From: a virus
Reading direction: 5' to 3' (one strand)
DNA length: 64,000 nt
IMG/VR virus record: IMGVR_UViG_3300038441_001119
Coordinates: 148,353-212,352 of that record
The notes under the pieces were generated by a model. It made no database searches. It saw nothing but the letters and a program-made list of their open reading frames with translations, and was not told the DNA's origin. Made by a program: the position numbers and the translations under genes. Positions 24,191 through 33,422 of the stretch are shown piece by piece. Positions within the stretch are counted from its first letter, which is position 1; each line of letters starts with the position of its first letter.

Positions 24191-24959
24191 CGTGAGATTG
24201 GTTTAGAAGTGAGTGAACACGCTCAAGCTGCGTACCGAGACGTTTACTGCGTTTGCTGATAACGTCAGGACGGGTGTTCAGTTTTGCGGCGAGTTCCGAT
24301 GTGGAAAGGATAGGAGAACCGCCGTAACCGGTACGATGTTCTAGGATCTTCTTGTTGATGTAGTCCGAGTCGTCGTAGATGTAGGCGACTGCTTCGTGCA
24401 TGAAATCCACTTCGCTGTTGGAAGTAGCGTCATCTGAAATAGCACCGGAACCGGGAACCTTGAAGAACTGCTCGCGGACCTTAGCGATACGTTTGACAGG
24501 CATCTTCGCTTTGTCAGCCAGTTCGTGTACGTCAGGGTCACGTCCGTACTCCTCAACGAAGTCCTTGGTAACTTTGTCCAGATGATATGCGTCGATCTGG
24601 ATACGCTCCGGAACTTTGATAGGAGAGTTCGAGGTACGGCGGGCACGGCGAAGCTGCATCAGCTGATTGGTCACCCACGTATGAATCTGGGCACCGTGCG
24701 ATGGGTCAAACTTCTTAACTGCCTTAGCTGCATAGAGTCGTGCCTGATTTCTGAGAAGCGGATTATCGGCTTCACCGATGCCAACCAGAGTCTTGTTAAT
24801 GACAGGCTCAAGACTTTTAACCACCATGCCAAGATTGTCAGGCGTGGGGTCATTGCTATATGCATTAAAGTAGTCCAAGGGTCCCATCTTCGGCTTCAAT
24901 GCCGGGGTAGACGGGGCTTGGACTACTTCTTCTTGATGATCTTCAGCAGGCAGCTCCAC
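24183..24959 (-). CDS. Sigma-70-family-like transcription factor
   Basis: The 258-aa product follows sigma layout: residues 45-110 match region 2 style (NPLLRNQARLYAAKAVKKFD, then QIHTWVTNQLMQLRRARR), IKVPERIQ (114-121) leads into region 3 (DFVEEYGRDPDVHELADKAK and MPVKRIAKVRE), and residues 218-248 resemble a region 4 helix-turn-helix (LSTSELAAKLNTRPDVISKR). Sigma factors direct host RNA polymerase to promoters. In this phage it may switch on late structural genes. The start is GTG at 24959; an internal ATG at 24887 is possible. It sits inside the tail operon, 35 bases after a small gene. Confidence 0.8.
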   Translation of the reverse strand: MELPAEDHQEEVVQAPSTPALKPKMGPLDYFNAYSNDPTPDNLGMVVKSLEPVINKTLVGIGEADNPLLRNQARLYAAKAVKKFDPSHGAQIHTWVTNQLMQLRRARRTSNSPIKVPERIQIDAYHLDKVTKDFVEEYGRDPDVHELADKAKMPVKRIAKVREQFFKVPGSGAISDDATSNSEVDFMHEAVAYIYDDSDYINKKILEHRTGYGGSPILSTSELAAKLNTRPDVISKRSKRLGTQLERVHSLLNQSHGA

Positions 24960-24994
24960 GACTTGTATTGTATCGTTTTACTACCCTATTACAA

Positions 24995-25171
24995 CTACTT
25001 TGATCTGAAGGATGCGTCTCTCTTACGAGCAATATCCAGATACTTTTCGATGATCGCTCCCTCGTTGCAACTTTTCTTACAAGTACGGGAGTTGGCTGTA
25101 CGTATGATCTCTATCCTCGCTCTCATTACAAGATCGGGATATTTGGCAAGCACTGGAGGGAAATGCGGCAT
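24995..25171 (-). CDS. Small Cys-containing protein, 58 aa
   Basis: A short frame fills most of an otherwise empty 216-base gap. It starts at an ATG four bases after the stop of the membrane-protein gene and ends 35 bases before the sigma-like gene. It begins MPHFPPVLAKYPDLVMRARI and has a C-terminal TCKKSCNEGAIIEKYLDIARK helix. That resembles the C-terminal CTQCELNAIRTKYYDQVK of the upstream gene product: a Cys pair, then I-x(2,4)-K-Y and a helix. Confidence 0.6.
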   Translation of the reverse strand: MPHFPPVLAKYPDLVMRARIEIIRTANSRTCKKSCNEGAIIEKYLDIARKRDASFRSK

Positions 25172-25175
25172 GGGG

Positions 25176-26054
25176 TTAAATGTAGAGAGCCTTAACTTGA
25201 TCGTAGTATTTAGTACGAATAGCGTTCAGCTCACACTGTGTACATTGTCGCTTATTCTTACTCTTTGTAGCAGCTAATTCTTCGTTGTACTGTTCTTTTA
25301 CACGCTTTTCCTCTGGGTTAGTGGGAACGTATGTATCGGAGAAGAAGGCGAACACTTTCTTCCTATATTTATCACTTTTCAGAAGTCGCATTGGACGGTG
25401 GTCGGCAACTTCCCAGATACCTCCATTACGCTCCTTGGTACGAAATCCCGGAAGATCGGCGTACTTAGGTTCACTGACCAATTCGTAACCATCGTCATCC
25501 ACAATAGGTTTGAATGGATCCTTGTACTCTCCCACCAAATCAATGTACTCACCATGTGGATCTGGTGATTGGTTTTCCGGAGATATCATCCCTACCACAT
25601 CGTGTATAACCTTCTGATGTGCTCTATTGATACGCTCCAGTTCTTCTTCTGAAACTTTATATTCATCCTCTACAGTTGCTTCTATAGCGACAGGTGGTGC
25701 GGCTTGTTTGTATCTGATCAGCTCCGTGATCCCCAAGGCGGAAAACCATATAGGGAAGAGCAAGGAAAAGTTACCTGTAGTAGTACTGAGAGCAACACTG
25801 GAGATTGCACCTGTCCAAAAAGACACGCAGAGAGGACATTGGAACAGCTTGTATAGCATGTACGGAAAGTTATCCGATGCGTAGAAGTCCCAGTCTTCTT
25901 TGGTGTATAGTTTGTTTGTCCCTTTCAGCTTCTTGAAAAAGGTTGTCCAAGTGGCCAGAGCAGGAGTGTTAAACAGTACGTTCTCCATGTAATGAATAAA
26001 CATCACAGAAGAGAAAGTACAAACAACGTAGGCGAGTAGGTGGTGTAGTGTCAT
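25176..26054 (-). CDS. Membrane protein with CPLC motif and C-terminal Cys pair, 292 aa
   Basis: Hydrophobic segments at about residues 5-24 and 78-108 flank a motif LFQCPLCVSFWTG (72-84), like the CPxC signature of small membrane proteins grouped as DUF1360. Residues 125-265 are polar and presumably cytoplasmic. The end carries CTQCELNAIRTKYY (271-284). It starts five bases downstream of the Cys-rich repeat gene. Location in the tail operon suggests a late membrane function, but none is known. Confidence 0.7.
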   Translation of the reverse strand: MTLHHLLAYVVCTFSSVMFIHYMENVLFNTPALATWTTFFKKLKGTNKLYTKEDWDFYASDNFPYMLYKLFQCPLCVSFWTGAISSVALSTTTGNFSLLFPIWFSALGITELIRYKQAAPPVAIEATVEDEYKVSEEELERINRAHQKVIHDVVGMISPENQSPDPHGEYIDLVGEYKDPFKPIVDDDGYELVSEPKYADLPGFRTKERNGGIWEVADHRPMRLLKSDKYRKKVFAFFSDTYVPTNPEEKRVKEQYNEELAATKSKNKRQCTQCELNAIRTKYYDQVKALYI

Positions 26055-26059
26055 AATTA

Positions 26060-27829
26060 TTAGTCCTCCGTGGAAACACAGTAAAACTGCGTGCCCCCTC
26101 CGCCGCCTTCATATGTGGTGAAAGCGCCATCCTCAAATCCGATTGAAACGGTCGAGGTGGAAAGCGTACAGTTATCAGATCCCCAGATATTGATCATCAA
26201 CTCCGGCGATCTGTAATTTGGAATAGGTTTTTGTACTTCGTAGTACCCTTCCGGGTAAATTTCACAACGAAGATTGATATCGACTCCGTTGCCTCCTTCA
26301 CCGGGTTGATCTGGGTTCAAGCCATCAGGAATTGCTTCCAGCGAAAATGCAACTGGTTGCGACACGATACCAATGACGCCAGCTCTTACTTCTTCGAATC
26401 CGTGGATGTGCGCCGCGCATGTTCCCCCTGCTCCGACATCTGGTGGTGGAGGTTCTGGTGGATCAGGATCTCCATCTCCCCCATCTCCGATATCACCGCA
26501 TCGCGTACGGTCCATCGCCATTTCCATAGCGATCTGGTTGGCATCGGCTTTACTGTCACAACTGATGACTTCGCGTGCAGCAGCTACGCCGGGTTCAGCT
26601 ACATAGCCGCTCGGGCAAGTGCCGTCAACCTGTCTGTCATTGAAGAAACAGCATTTAAGATTCTCTTGGCAAAGCTCGTTGGCTTGTTGCTGCGCGTCTT
26701 CCTGAGACTCTCCCGTCACACTTCCTGATGGGATGGTGACACTCCAAGAATCCGATGCGTCGGGATGCGACCCTGCTACGTCTTGGCAATCGCACACGAC
26801 CTCAATGTTAGGCCAGATACAAAGTGGCTCCAGATTGATAAGTTCGTCTAGGAATGCTCTGATGGACTCGTAGTCAGGGAAACACCGAGACAGCGGAGGG
26901 ATAACAATAGGATTACCCACCGCACCGGGAGGACACTCAATACGGATCTCGTTCTCGTTGCAGAAGCTACAAGGAGGAGAAAAGCTCTTATAAAGCTCTA
27001 TAGCGTCAGCGAGTTCTTCCGGGGTACTACGGCAGAGGAATCCTGCCGGATAAGTCTTACCGCCAGTTACGACGATACCCGTCATGTCAGCTCCCTCTGG
27101 AATTACGCAGGGAACAGAAAATGGCTCATTACAGTAAACGCATCGGATCTCCCGGTCTGCGTCACGCTGGGCTTTGCGGTCTGCGTCCTCCTGTGAAACG
27201 TAGGAAATCGCATAACCTTCTTCCTTGGTTACTGAGTCTCCAAGTGCTCCTTCAGGACAGGAAACAGTATATGGTGCGCTTTTCCAGTAACAGGTTAGGA
27301 GACTAAGCGCATACTGATTGGCAGACTCGTCCAGAATGGCTTGCGTACTGGATATTGCTTCTGCTAGCTGTGCTGCTTGGTTCAGAGTAAGCAGAAGGGC
27401 ACCGGCGATCTCACTGATCGTCATAGTACCGGACGCAAGCAGTGCGCGAAGATCGTCCGTCAGAACCCGTCCAATGTACATCTCCTGAGATGTAGTCAGG
27501 TTATTGATGTTATAAAAGGAGATTTCCGCCGTCTCATAACCTGCTGTCACGGTAACGCTGTCTCCATGAGGAGCCGGGTGGTCAGTACCGCAAACCTTTG
27601 TAATCTCTGCGCTAAGCAAGCGCAGTGGGTTAATATTGGGGATCTCAGGTGGGGGAGAAGGATTACCTTCCTCCGGGACATACGTCCGCTTCGGTACAGT
27701 ACCTTCCTGAGGATCACATGGCGGAGTTGGCTTCTTCTTAAGAGGCAGCCAACTGAATATAGACGGGGCAGAAACGTTCTCGCAAGAAGGTTGATCCCGC
27801 CTGCGATTTCTTTCTTCGTCGCTAGGCAT
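26060..27829 (-). CDS. Cys-rich repeat protein, DUF5977-like, likely tail-tip adhesin
   Basis: Start at the ATG at 27829, overlapping the hub-gene stop as TAATG (589 aa). Residues 180-420 hold five repeats of about 50 residues. Each opens with Cys plus an aromatic-containing strand and a second Cys (CYWKSAPYTVSC, CVYCNEPFSVPC, CSFCNENEIRIEC, CIWPNIEVVC, CCFFNDRQVDGTC). Four of these are followed by a turn with Pro or Gly, and each by an acidic helix ending at the next Cys. This resembles DUF5977-type repeats of extracellular proteins. The Pro-rich link (about 450-465) precedes a C-terminal beta domain. A tail tip or host-contact role is inferred from the location after the hub. Confidence 0.75.
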   Translation of the reverse strand: MPSDEERNRRRDQPSCENVSAPSIFSWLPLKKKPTPPCDPQEGTVPKRTYVPEEGNPSPPPEIPNINPLRLLSAEITKVCGTDHPAPHGDSVTVTAGYETAEISFYNINNLTTSQEMYIGRVLTDDLRALLASGTMTISEIAGALLLTLNQAAQLAEAISSTQAILDESANQYALSLLTCYWKSAPYTVSCPEGALGDSVTKEEGYAISYVSQEDADRKAQRDADREIRCVYCNEPFSVPCVIPEGADMTGIVVTGGKTYPAGFLCRSTPEELADAIELYKSFSPPCSFCNENEIRIECPPGAVGNPIVIPPLSRCFPDYESIRAFLDELINLEPLCIWPNIEVVCDCQDVAGSHPDASDSWSVTIPSGSVTGESQEDAQQQANELCQENLKCCFFNDRQVDGTCPSGYVAEPGVAAAREVISCDSKADANQIAMEMAMDRTRCGDIGDGGDGDPDPPEPPPPDVGAGGTCAAHIHGFEEVRAGVIGIVSQPVAFSLEAIPDGLNPDQPGEGGNGVDINLRCEIYPEGYYEVQKPIPNYRSPELMINIWGSDNCTLSTSTVSIGFEDGAFTTYEGGGGGTQFYCVSTED

Positions 27830-29352
27830 TATGTTAATCTGACGTGAGTAAACGAAAGCATGGTACTGCATTCCCCTGCTTGCTTGTCGACTTTAACAGT
27901 GTGCACCACTCTGTCAAGGAAACCTTTGAAAGTAGTAGCTTCTGTGTCCTCACGCTCGATCTTGATCTCGTACTGATACCCAGCCTTCCAAGAAAAGTCC
28001 AAAAGGGTCTTGGCGACCATAGAGTACGGCGAGTACTGCGCGTCAGCCAGTACGTTCTCGGAATATTCCTCAAGGATCTTGTGGAAGTTATCCGTATAGG
28101 TTCTGGTGACCTTGCTGACGATCTCGCTTTTCTTGGCTTTGTACTGGCTGATATCCACCACGTTCTCACTGGTATCCTCTTCTCCCGTGATCACATGAAT
28201 CAGGCTGCTGAAAGGAATCCATTGGGGAAGAGGAATGTTGACCATGTTGCCTGCGTCGACTCCATTGGTAACAGCGAAATACGTAGGATAATTGATGAGA
28301 GGAAGAATGGTAGCCTCTGCCTTGTTATCAAGATCGCTCACCTCTGGAGTCACAGGAGCACCGGAGATGACCACACCGGTCGTTACATCCAGTTTCATCT
28401 CCGAGCAGGACATACCAACATAGGATGGAGACAGAGTGGCTTGTTCCGACTCTGCTTCATCCGATGCCATTTGCTTGAATGGACGCATGAACCCAGCTGT
28501 TGACCCATCGTCGTTCCTATTGGAAACAGAAGGAGGAACATAGAACATCTGCGAACCATTGGCAAACGTCATAATATTCGAGAAGAAGTCATCTTTCGAA
28601 CCAGACACGAACTCCCCGATGTAGGCGTTGATACGTCGATTGAAGGCTGTGGCGATAGCTTGTTCACCCAGAGCACCTGAAAGGGATTCATAGGTGTCTT
28701 CAGTGGAGTCATCACACAGAGCTTCAAGTAACGCAAAGTGGTTCTTGTTCCTAGTGTGCACTGTAGCGATCTGTGACAACGTAGAGCCGTCGATCCACTG
28801 GTTGGTACGCTCACTATCAAAATTATCCATCCGTGCCTTCACGACAGCCTTGAGGCGTTCCATGAAGTTACCAGTGGAAGGAATGTCAGCATTGTCTGCT
28901 TGAACCTGCTCTTGATAAGGATCATCGAGGTCCGCATTGGGAACACCCGGAACGACTGCATAGATGTAAGGCTGAAAGGTATTCAGAGTTGCACAGGGGT
29001 GCAGCAACCTAATTGAGTTGGCATAGTAAGAAGTACTGCACTGTATCTCCGGACCGAGAGGATATCCTTGGAAAACAGCAGTCTGTGCGTCGTCACCTTC
29101 CAAATTGATTGTAACAGTGATCTTGTTTCCCTGCTGTCCGCTTACACGTGTCTGCTGTAGCAGACCATAGGCATCCATGGTCTTCTGATCCATAGGAGGC
29201 TTCACTGAAATATCCTCAGCCTCGTGCAAGCTGATAGTTGCCGTGGGAATCTGATTAATCTGCTCCGTAATAGTAACCGAGTCAACTGAATTACCCAGTC
29301 CGCCCAGACCCTCTACAGTTACCTTCGGAAAAATGACTTTCGTCTTACTCAT
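27829..29352 (-). CDS. Baseplate hub protein, gpD/gp27-like
   Basis: The 507-aa product opens with beta strands (FPKVTVEGLGGLGNSVDSVT, then ITEQINQIPTATISLHEAED) as in late-control D/gp27 hub proteins. It continues with a strand-rich repeat around QTAVFQGYPLGPEIQCSTSY (about 90-112) and a C-terminal domain that includes YQYEIKIERED and KGFLDRVVHTV. Hubs form the trimeric base on which the spike and tube sit. It is in tail-operon order after the tape measure and two small genes. Alternative: another baseplate core protein. Confidence 0.7.
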   Translation of the reverse strand: MSKTKVIFPKVTVEGLGGLGNSVDSVTITEQINQIPTATISLHEAEDISVKPPMDQKTMDAYGLLQQTRVSGQQGNKITVTINLEGDDAQTAVFQGYPLGPEIQCSTSYYANSIRLLHPCATLNTFQPYIYAVVPGVPNADLDDPYQEQVQADNADIPSTGNFMERLKAVVKARMDNFDSERTNQWIDGSTLSQIATVHTRNKNHFALLEALCDDSTEDTYESLSGALGEQAIATAFNRRINAYIGEFVSGSKDDFFSNIMTFANGSQMFYVPPSVSNRNDDGSTAGFMRPFKQMASDEAESEQATLSPSYVGMSCSEMKLDVTTGVVISGAPVTPEVSDLDNKAEATILPLINYPTYFAVTNGVDAGNMVNIPLPQWIPFSSLIHVITGEEDTSENVVDISQYKAKKSEIVSKVTRTYTDNFHKILEEYSENVLADAQYSPYSMVAKTLLDFSWKAGYQYEIKIEREDTEATTFKGFLDRVVHTVKVDKQAGECSTMLSFTHVRLT

Positions 29353-30080
29353 TTACGCAGTTTTATATCAGAAAGAACAATAGCACAAGCAACGACTGCC
29401 ACTTTGTAGAATGGATCAGGGGAAGCATGGAAAGAGTCCAGAAGCCCATGGGAGTTGATCAAGGACATCGTGGGAGCATGCGACAGCAGACGGTCCGCTA
29501 CAGCCTTGTATGGGTATCTAGATGGGTGTATATTCAGCCGTATGATCGTACCTTCTTCCCACATGGTAGGAATGATACCGAAGTTGCAACCTGCCAGCAC
29601 ATCTTGGAAACCCTTACCGAAGAACATAGCCCTGTCATCGAACCATTGGATAGGGACGATCTTACTGGTAAACGAGGTTGATATGGCGGCTGCGTTGTCT
29701 GCTACATACTGGAAAGTCACCTGAATGCTATCCGGTAGATCCTGCGGTTTCCAGCAGAGGGAAAGCTTGTCGTTTGTAGTCGTAAAGACCCCGCCTTCCA
29801 GTGTTGCGCTGTTCATCTTCACCATGGAAGGGTAGAACCAATCCACACCTTGGTCTGGGATCATATTTACTAGCTCAGGGTATGAGTATAGTGCTTGGAG
29901 GGGTCCAACAGTGTAAAAATCGCTGTCTTTACTATTTAGTCGAAGAGCTTCCCGGGTTTTAACCAAGGCGTCATCCCTTGTACGGTACGAGGGAAGGTTT
30001 ACGCTATTGTTCCATGGCGCAAAGGAAAAGCCTCCACGCTCTGGAGACAGATGGTGAACAATGGCGTTATTAATTTTCAT
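29349..30080 (-). CDS. Probable baseplate or tail-tube-initiation protein, 243 aa
   Basis: Family not recognised. The mixed alpha/beta sequence shows strands around IQVTFQYVADNAAAISTSF and SKIVPIQWFDD (about 118-150). In myovirus operons this slot, between the tape measure and hub, often holds gp48/gp54-like or LysM-type baseplate proteins, so a tail-tube-initiator role is plausible. Overlaps of four bases (hub) and one base (upstream) show coupling. Confidence 0.65.
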   Translation of the reverse strand: MKINNAIVHHLSPERGGFSFAPWNNSVNLPSYRTRDDALVKTREALRLNSKDSDFYTVGPLQALYSYPELVNMIPDQGVDWFYPSMVKMNSATLEGGVFTTTNDKLSLCWKPQDLPDSIQVTFQYVADNAAAISTSFTSKIVPIQWFDDRAMFFGKGFQDVLAGCNFGIIPTMWEEGTIIRLNIHPSRYPYKAVADRLLSHAPTMSLINSHGLLDSFHASPDPFYKVAVVACAIVLSDIKLRK

Positions 30081-30553
30081 TAGGCAGCAGTAGAGTCAGC
30101 AATGATAGCACCGAATGCAAAGTCGTGCATATTAAGTTCAGCGTCAGCTTGGGAAATGACGATGGACTTAAGGTAAATACTGTAAGAAACATTACCGGGA
30201 ATTGAGAACTTCACAGGTGCGGTCGACTCTCCTCGTGCTACAGCCTTCTTATTGAAGTAACTAACGACAGGTCCTAGTCCCGAAGTACTCTCTCCTGCTG
30301 GACCAAGGAACACTGACCCTGAAATCTGGATGGAACCAAAGTCCTCGCCGAATACGTAGAGCACCTTCTTCTTGTCCAAAGTAGATACAGGAAGAACAAT
30401 ATCTTCATCGTTAAGTGAAATGTTACGCAGTATGATGGGATGCTCTTTATCAGAGAAATCGAAACCCTCCAGCTCAAATCCTGCGTTGTTTCCTCCGCCT
30501 TTGGAGTGCTTGACCACACACCCACGCGGGCTATTGTAAAAGTCCGTTGCCAT
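30080..30553 (-). CDS. Structural protein, possibly tube-like, 157 aa
   Basis: Start at the ATG at 30553 (MATDFYNSPRGCVVKHSKGG), one base after the upstream stop, rather than the TTA-rich extension to 30592. It is a compact beta protein with SIQISGSVFLGPAGEST and PVKFSIPGNVSYSIYLKSIV, similar in size and feel to tail tube-like or baseplate tube proteins. No clear family assignment. Confidence 0.7.
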   Translation of the reverse strand: MATDFYNSPRGCVVKHSKGGGNNAGFELEGFDFSDKEHPIILRNISLNDEDIVLPVSTLDKKKVLYVFGEDFGSIQISGSVFLGPAGESTSGLGPVVSYFNKKAVARGESTAPVKFSIPGNVSYSIYLKSIVISQADAELNMHDFAFGAIIADSTAA

Positions 30554-30554
30554 A

Positions 30555-33416
30555 TTATTTACGTGCGTCGTGAACCACTTCCAGACGATCAACTTTCATG
30601 GTCCCCACAGAGGTGATACCTCCTGCTTTTTCTTTCGCTTCTTCTTCTTTGGTTTTCTTATCCAGCCACTGACGAATCGCATCAATACCTCCTTTATCGG
30701 CTCCCTTGATCATGTCGTCAGTAATCTTGATGCCAGTTTCTTTCTCCAGCATCGTCTTGTTGTCCTTCATGAAGTTCTGCTCCCAATGCCATCTGGCGTC
30801 CGAGTTCATCTGGACACCTTCTTCACCTCGGTAAGCACGACGGAGGGCGAGCTTGGCAGACTCGTCACCACGTACGGCAAGTCTACCGAGCTTGGACATC
30901 ATTCTGTCGCCGCCTTCTTCGTTGTAGCCGAACGTAGTTTTACCGCCGAACTTCCACATCTGTTTGGTACGCACCAGCATCTCCTCACGCAGCTTAGCCG
31001 ACTTCTCCGGGTCACCGAAAGCTAGGGTGTTACGTTCGGAGTCCGTAAGGTTCTTGCCAGTGATGTAGGAATAGTAGTCACCAAGAGATTGTTTACGGAG
31101 ATCCCCCTCGTACTGCTCGTACTGTGACTCTGACATTAGTGTCATACGGTTGGTGTCGCCTTCCAGCATTTTAGTCCTGAAGCCCGCAGCTCCAAGTGCC
31201 TTCATGATCTCGGTAGCATTACCGGTTCCATTAAGGATACCATTCAGACCTTTCATGTCCCCTACAGAGAGACCGAGAGCGCCCATGAATTTAGCATCTT
31301 TGCCGAACAGATCTCTTTGGTTGTCGGAGAATCTCAGGCTACCTACTTTCTCATCAAGAGCAATACCACCCATAGCCGCACCTTTGGCTGCCGCATACCG
31401 GAAGACTTCGTTCTCCGACAGAGAAGCCGTGCCTCCCGATACGAGGTTATCGAAGATTGTCTGCTGAATACTGGCTTTGCCTGCGGCTGCATCGCCGCCG
31501 ATCTTAGCTCTCTGAATGGAATTGAAGGCGGCATCCTTCTGTCCCTGCAGTAGTGCCTCTTGCGTAATAAAATTCTCTCCATTACCATGCGCAGCCCATT
31601 GGGCTTCACCCATGGTAAGAGCAGAAGACAGTTTACCCAGACCTCCCATATCACCGGCGACAAGGGCAATCTGACCCATCACGTCGTCAATGGATGAACC
31701 ACTTCGGGCAAGAACTTCAGCGCCGTCACCTGTAGCTAGGATCTCACGGACACGAGCCATATCACCTGCAGCAATGGCACCACGGATGGTATCCATCTTC
31801 TCTCCGCCGAAAGAGCCGAGGAGTGTTTCCAATAACCTGCCACCGTTTTTCTGGAAGCCTGCGAGAGTCTTGTCGCCTGCTACGTTTTTGGCAAGATGCT
31901 GGAAGCTGAGACCTTTCTGGAAGCGCGTCTGCTTGATGATACCTTTGGCGTAGGCTTCTCCGTGGACACTGTTGGAGATACCTGCGATAAGTTTCTCCGA
32001 TGAAATGTCCAAGCGACCATGTGGTGCCATTAGACGTGAGGCATTGGCAAACGCCTGCGCACGCTCACGTGGATTCTTGGCGTTCTCCATAGCTTCCACA
32101 GCTTGCCTCATTTCAGGCGTATCGAAGCGACCGGGATCCTCAGTCATTCTCCATCGCATTTCCAGACCAAGTCGAGTCTCCTTCTGCATAGCGATTTGAC
32201 CACCTTCCTCAGCCGACCGTTGAGTGAAAGTTTCTGGAGTTACGGTAGGGCGATATAGACCCTGCCTTGTAGCATTACCCGCCCAGCCTAAAGTAGACTT
32301 GTTCTGAATAGTCGCCAAGATGGCAGTCTGCATCGCAAAATGACTGCTACCGACACCAAACCCTGCTTGCTGATAAGCTACCTGCGCTCCAGCAGCTCTT
32401 TCGAACATTACCTGAGAGTCAACCCCAGACGCAGCAGCGTGGTCCTTCAGCGCCTGTACTTTGGCGGTCATAGCTCGAATACTGCCTGCAGAGCTGCCTC
32501 CAGTGATACGACGGCTGATATCCAGAGTCTCGAACTCGGAGATCTTGCCATACACATCAGCCAGTGCATCTGTGAGTTTGAAGAAGTCAGTGATCTTCTC
32601 GCCTGTCTTCTCAATATTGTCCTTGATGGCTGTGAACCCCATGTTGGTGTTCTTAACGTTGTCCAAGGACTTCACAAGACCACTAAGACCAGCTTTACCA
32701 GCTCGGTTACTCAGCGAGTCAATACCAGCTGATAGTTCCGCGTCAGACCCACCTCTGCGAAGGAGGTCGTTGACCATGTTGGACTCAGAGATACGGTTAT
32801 TGTGTCTGAGATCCGAAGATGCATCCGAAAGGCGGTCTCTGAGCGACTTGGAACCAAAGGTGAACATTCGCTCACCGGCAAAGGCTCCATCAGCCGAGAG
32901 AGCCTGCATTGCGCGGGAAATCTGTGTAGGGTCGCGACCTTGGGTTCGAGTCGAAATACCGAAGCCATTCTGGTTGTAGAAATGGTCCGTCATCCGGTCG
33001 TAGAACATCTTAGCCATGGCGTCATTGGCGGCACCACCTCCGGAGATCATCCGAGTAGTGTTACCCATGCCCATGTACATACCTGCATTCGGCAAGGATT
33101 GCTGAACGCCATATGCAAGGTCCACAAATGAACCTGATCCCATCATGCCCTGCAAAAGGGAGGAACCAAACCTGACATTAGCTCCACCAGAGGAGTAATG
33201 CAAATAGTCATACATCCGGTTGGCATTTTTAGCGCCAATACGGGCTAGTGCGGCCTGTCTCTCCATAGCTCGTACACGCGGATTGTTCATCTGCGCGTAC
33301 TCCATCAGGTTCATCGACGAGTTCTTGCGAACATCCGCTTCCCATTGCCCGAAGGGATCGGGATTGAACCCACCCCCGGCATACCCACCTGAGCCACTGG
33401 CGTTATATTCGAACAC
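30555..33416 (-). CDS. Tape measure protein
   Basis: The longest gene in the window (953 aa), predominantly helical, Gly/Ala/Met-rich, placed directly after the two assembly-chaperone genes, the standard position. Tape measure proteins fill the tube lumen and set tail length. At about 0.15 nm per residue this would predict a tail near 140 nm. It has weak hydrophobic stretches but no long classical membrane helices, and no lytic enzyme motif was seen. The internal-virion style (Gly-rich N-terminus) makes an ejected baseplate protein the alternative. Confidence 0.7.
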   Translation of the reverse strand: MFEYNASGSGGYAGGGFNPDPFGQWEADVRKNSSMNLMEYAQMNNPRVRAMERQAALARIGAKNANRMYDYLHYSSGGANVRFGSSLLQGMMGSGSFVDLAYGVQQSLPNAGMYMGMGNTTRMISGGGAANDAMAKMFYDRMTDHFYNQNGFGISTRTQGRDPTQISRAMQALSADGAFAGERMFTFGSKSLRDRLSDASSDLRHNNRISESNMVNDLLRRGGSDAELSAGIDSLSNRAGKAGLSGLVKSLDNVKNTNMGFTAIKDNIEKTGEKITDFFKLTDALADVYGKISEFETLDISRRITGGSSAGSIRAMTAKVQALKDHAAASGVDSQVMFERAAGAQVAYQQAGFGVGSSHFAMQTAILATIQNKSTLGWAGNATRQGLYRPTVTPETFTQRSAEEGGQIAMQKETRLGLEMRWRMTEDPGRFDTPEMRQAVEAMENAKNPRERAQAFANASRLMAPHGRLDISSEKLIAGISNSVHGEAYAKGIIKQTRFQKGLSFQHLAKNVAGDKTLAGFQKNGGRLLETLLGSFGGEKMDTIRGAIAAGDMARVREILATGDGAEVLARSGSSIDDVMGQIALVAGDMGGLGKLSSALTMGEAQWAAHGNGENFITQEALLQGQKDAAFNSIQRAKIGGDAAAGKASIQQTIFDNLVSGGTASLSENEVFRYAAAKGAAMGGIALDEKVGSLRFSDNQRDLFGKDAKFMGALGLSVGDMKGLNGILNGTGNATEIMKALGAAGFRTKMLEGDTNRMTLMSESQYEQYEGDLRKQSLGDYYSYITGKNLTDSERNTLAFGDPEKSAKLREEMLVRTKQMWKFGGKTTFGYNEEGGDRMMSKLGRLAVRGDESAKLALRRAYRGEEGVQMNSDARWHWEQNFMKDNKTMLEKETGIKITDDMIKGADKGGIDAIRQWLDKKTKEEEAKEKAGGITSVGTMKVDRLEVVHDARK

Positions 33417-33422
33417 GGTCTA

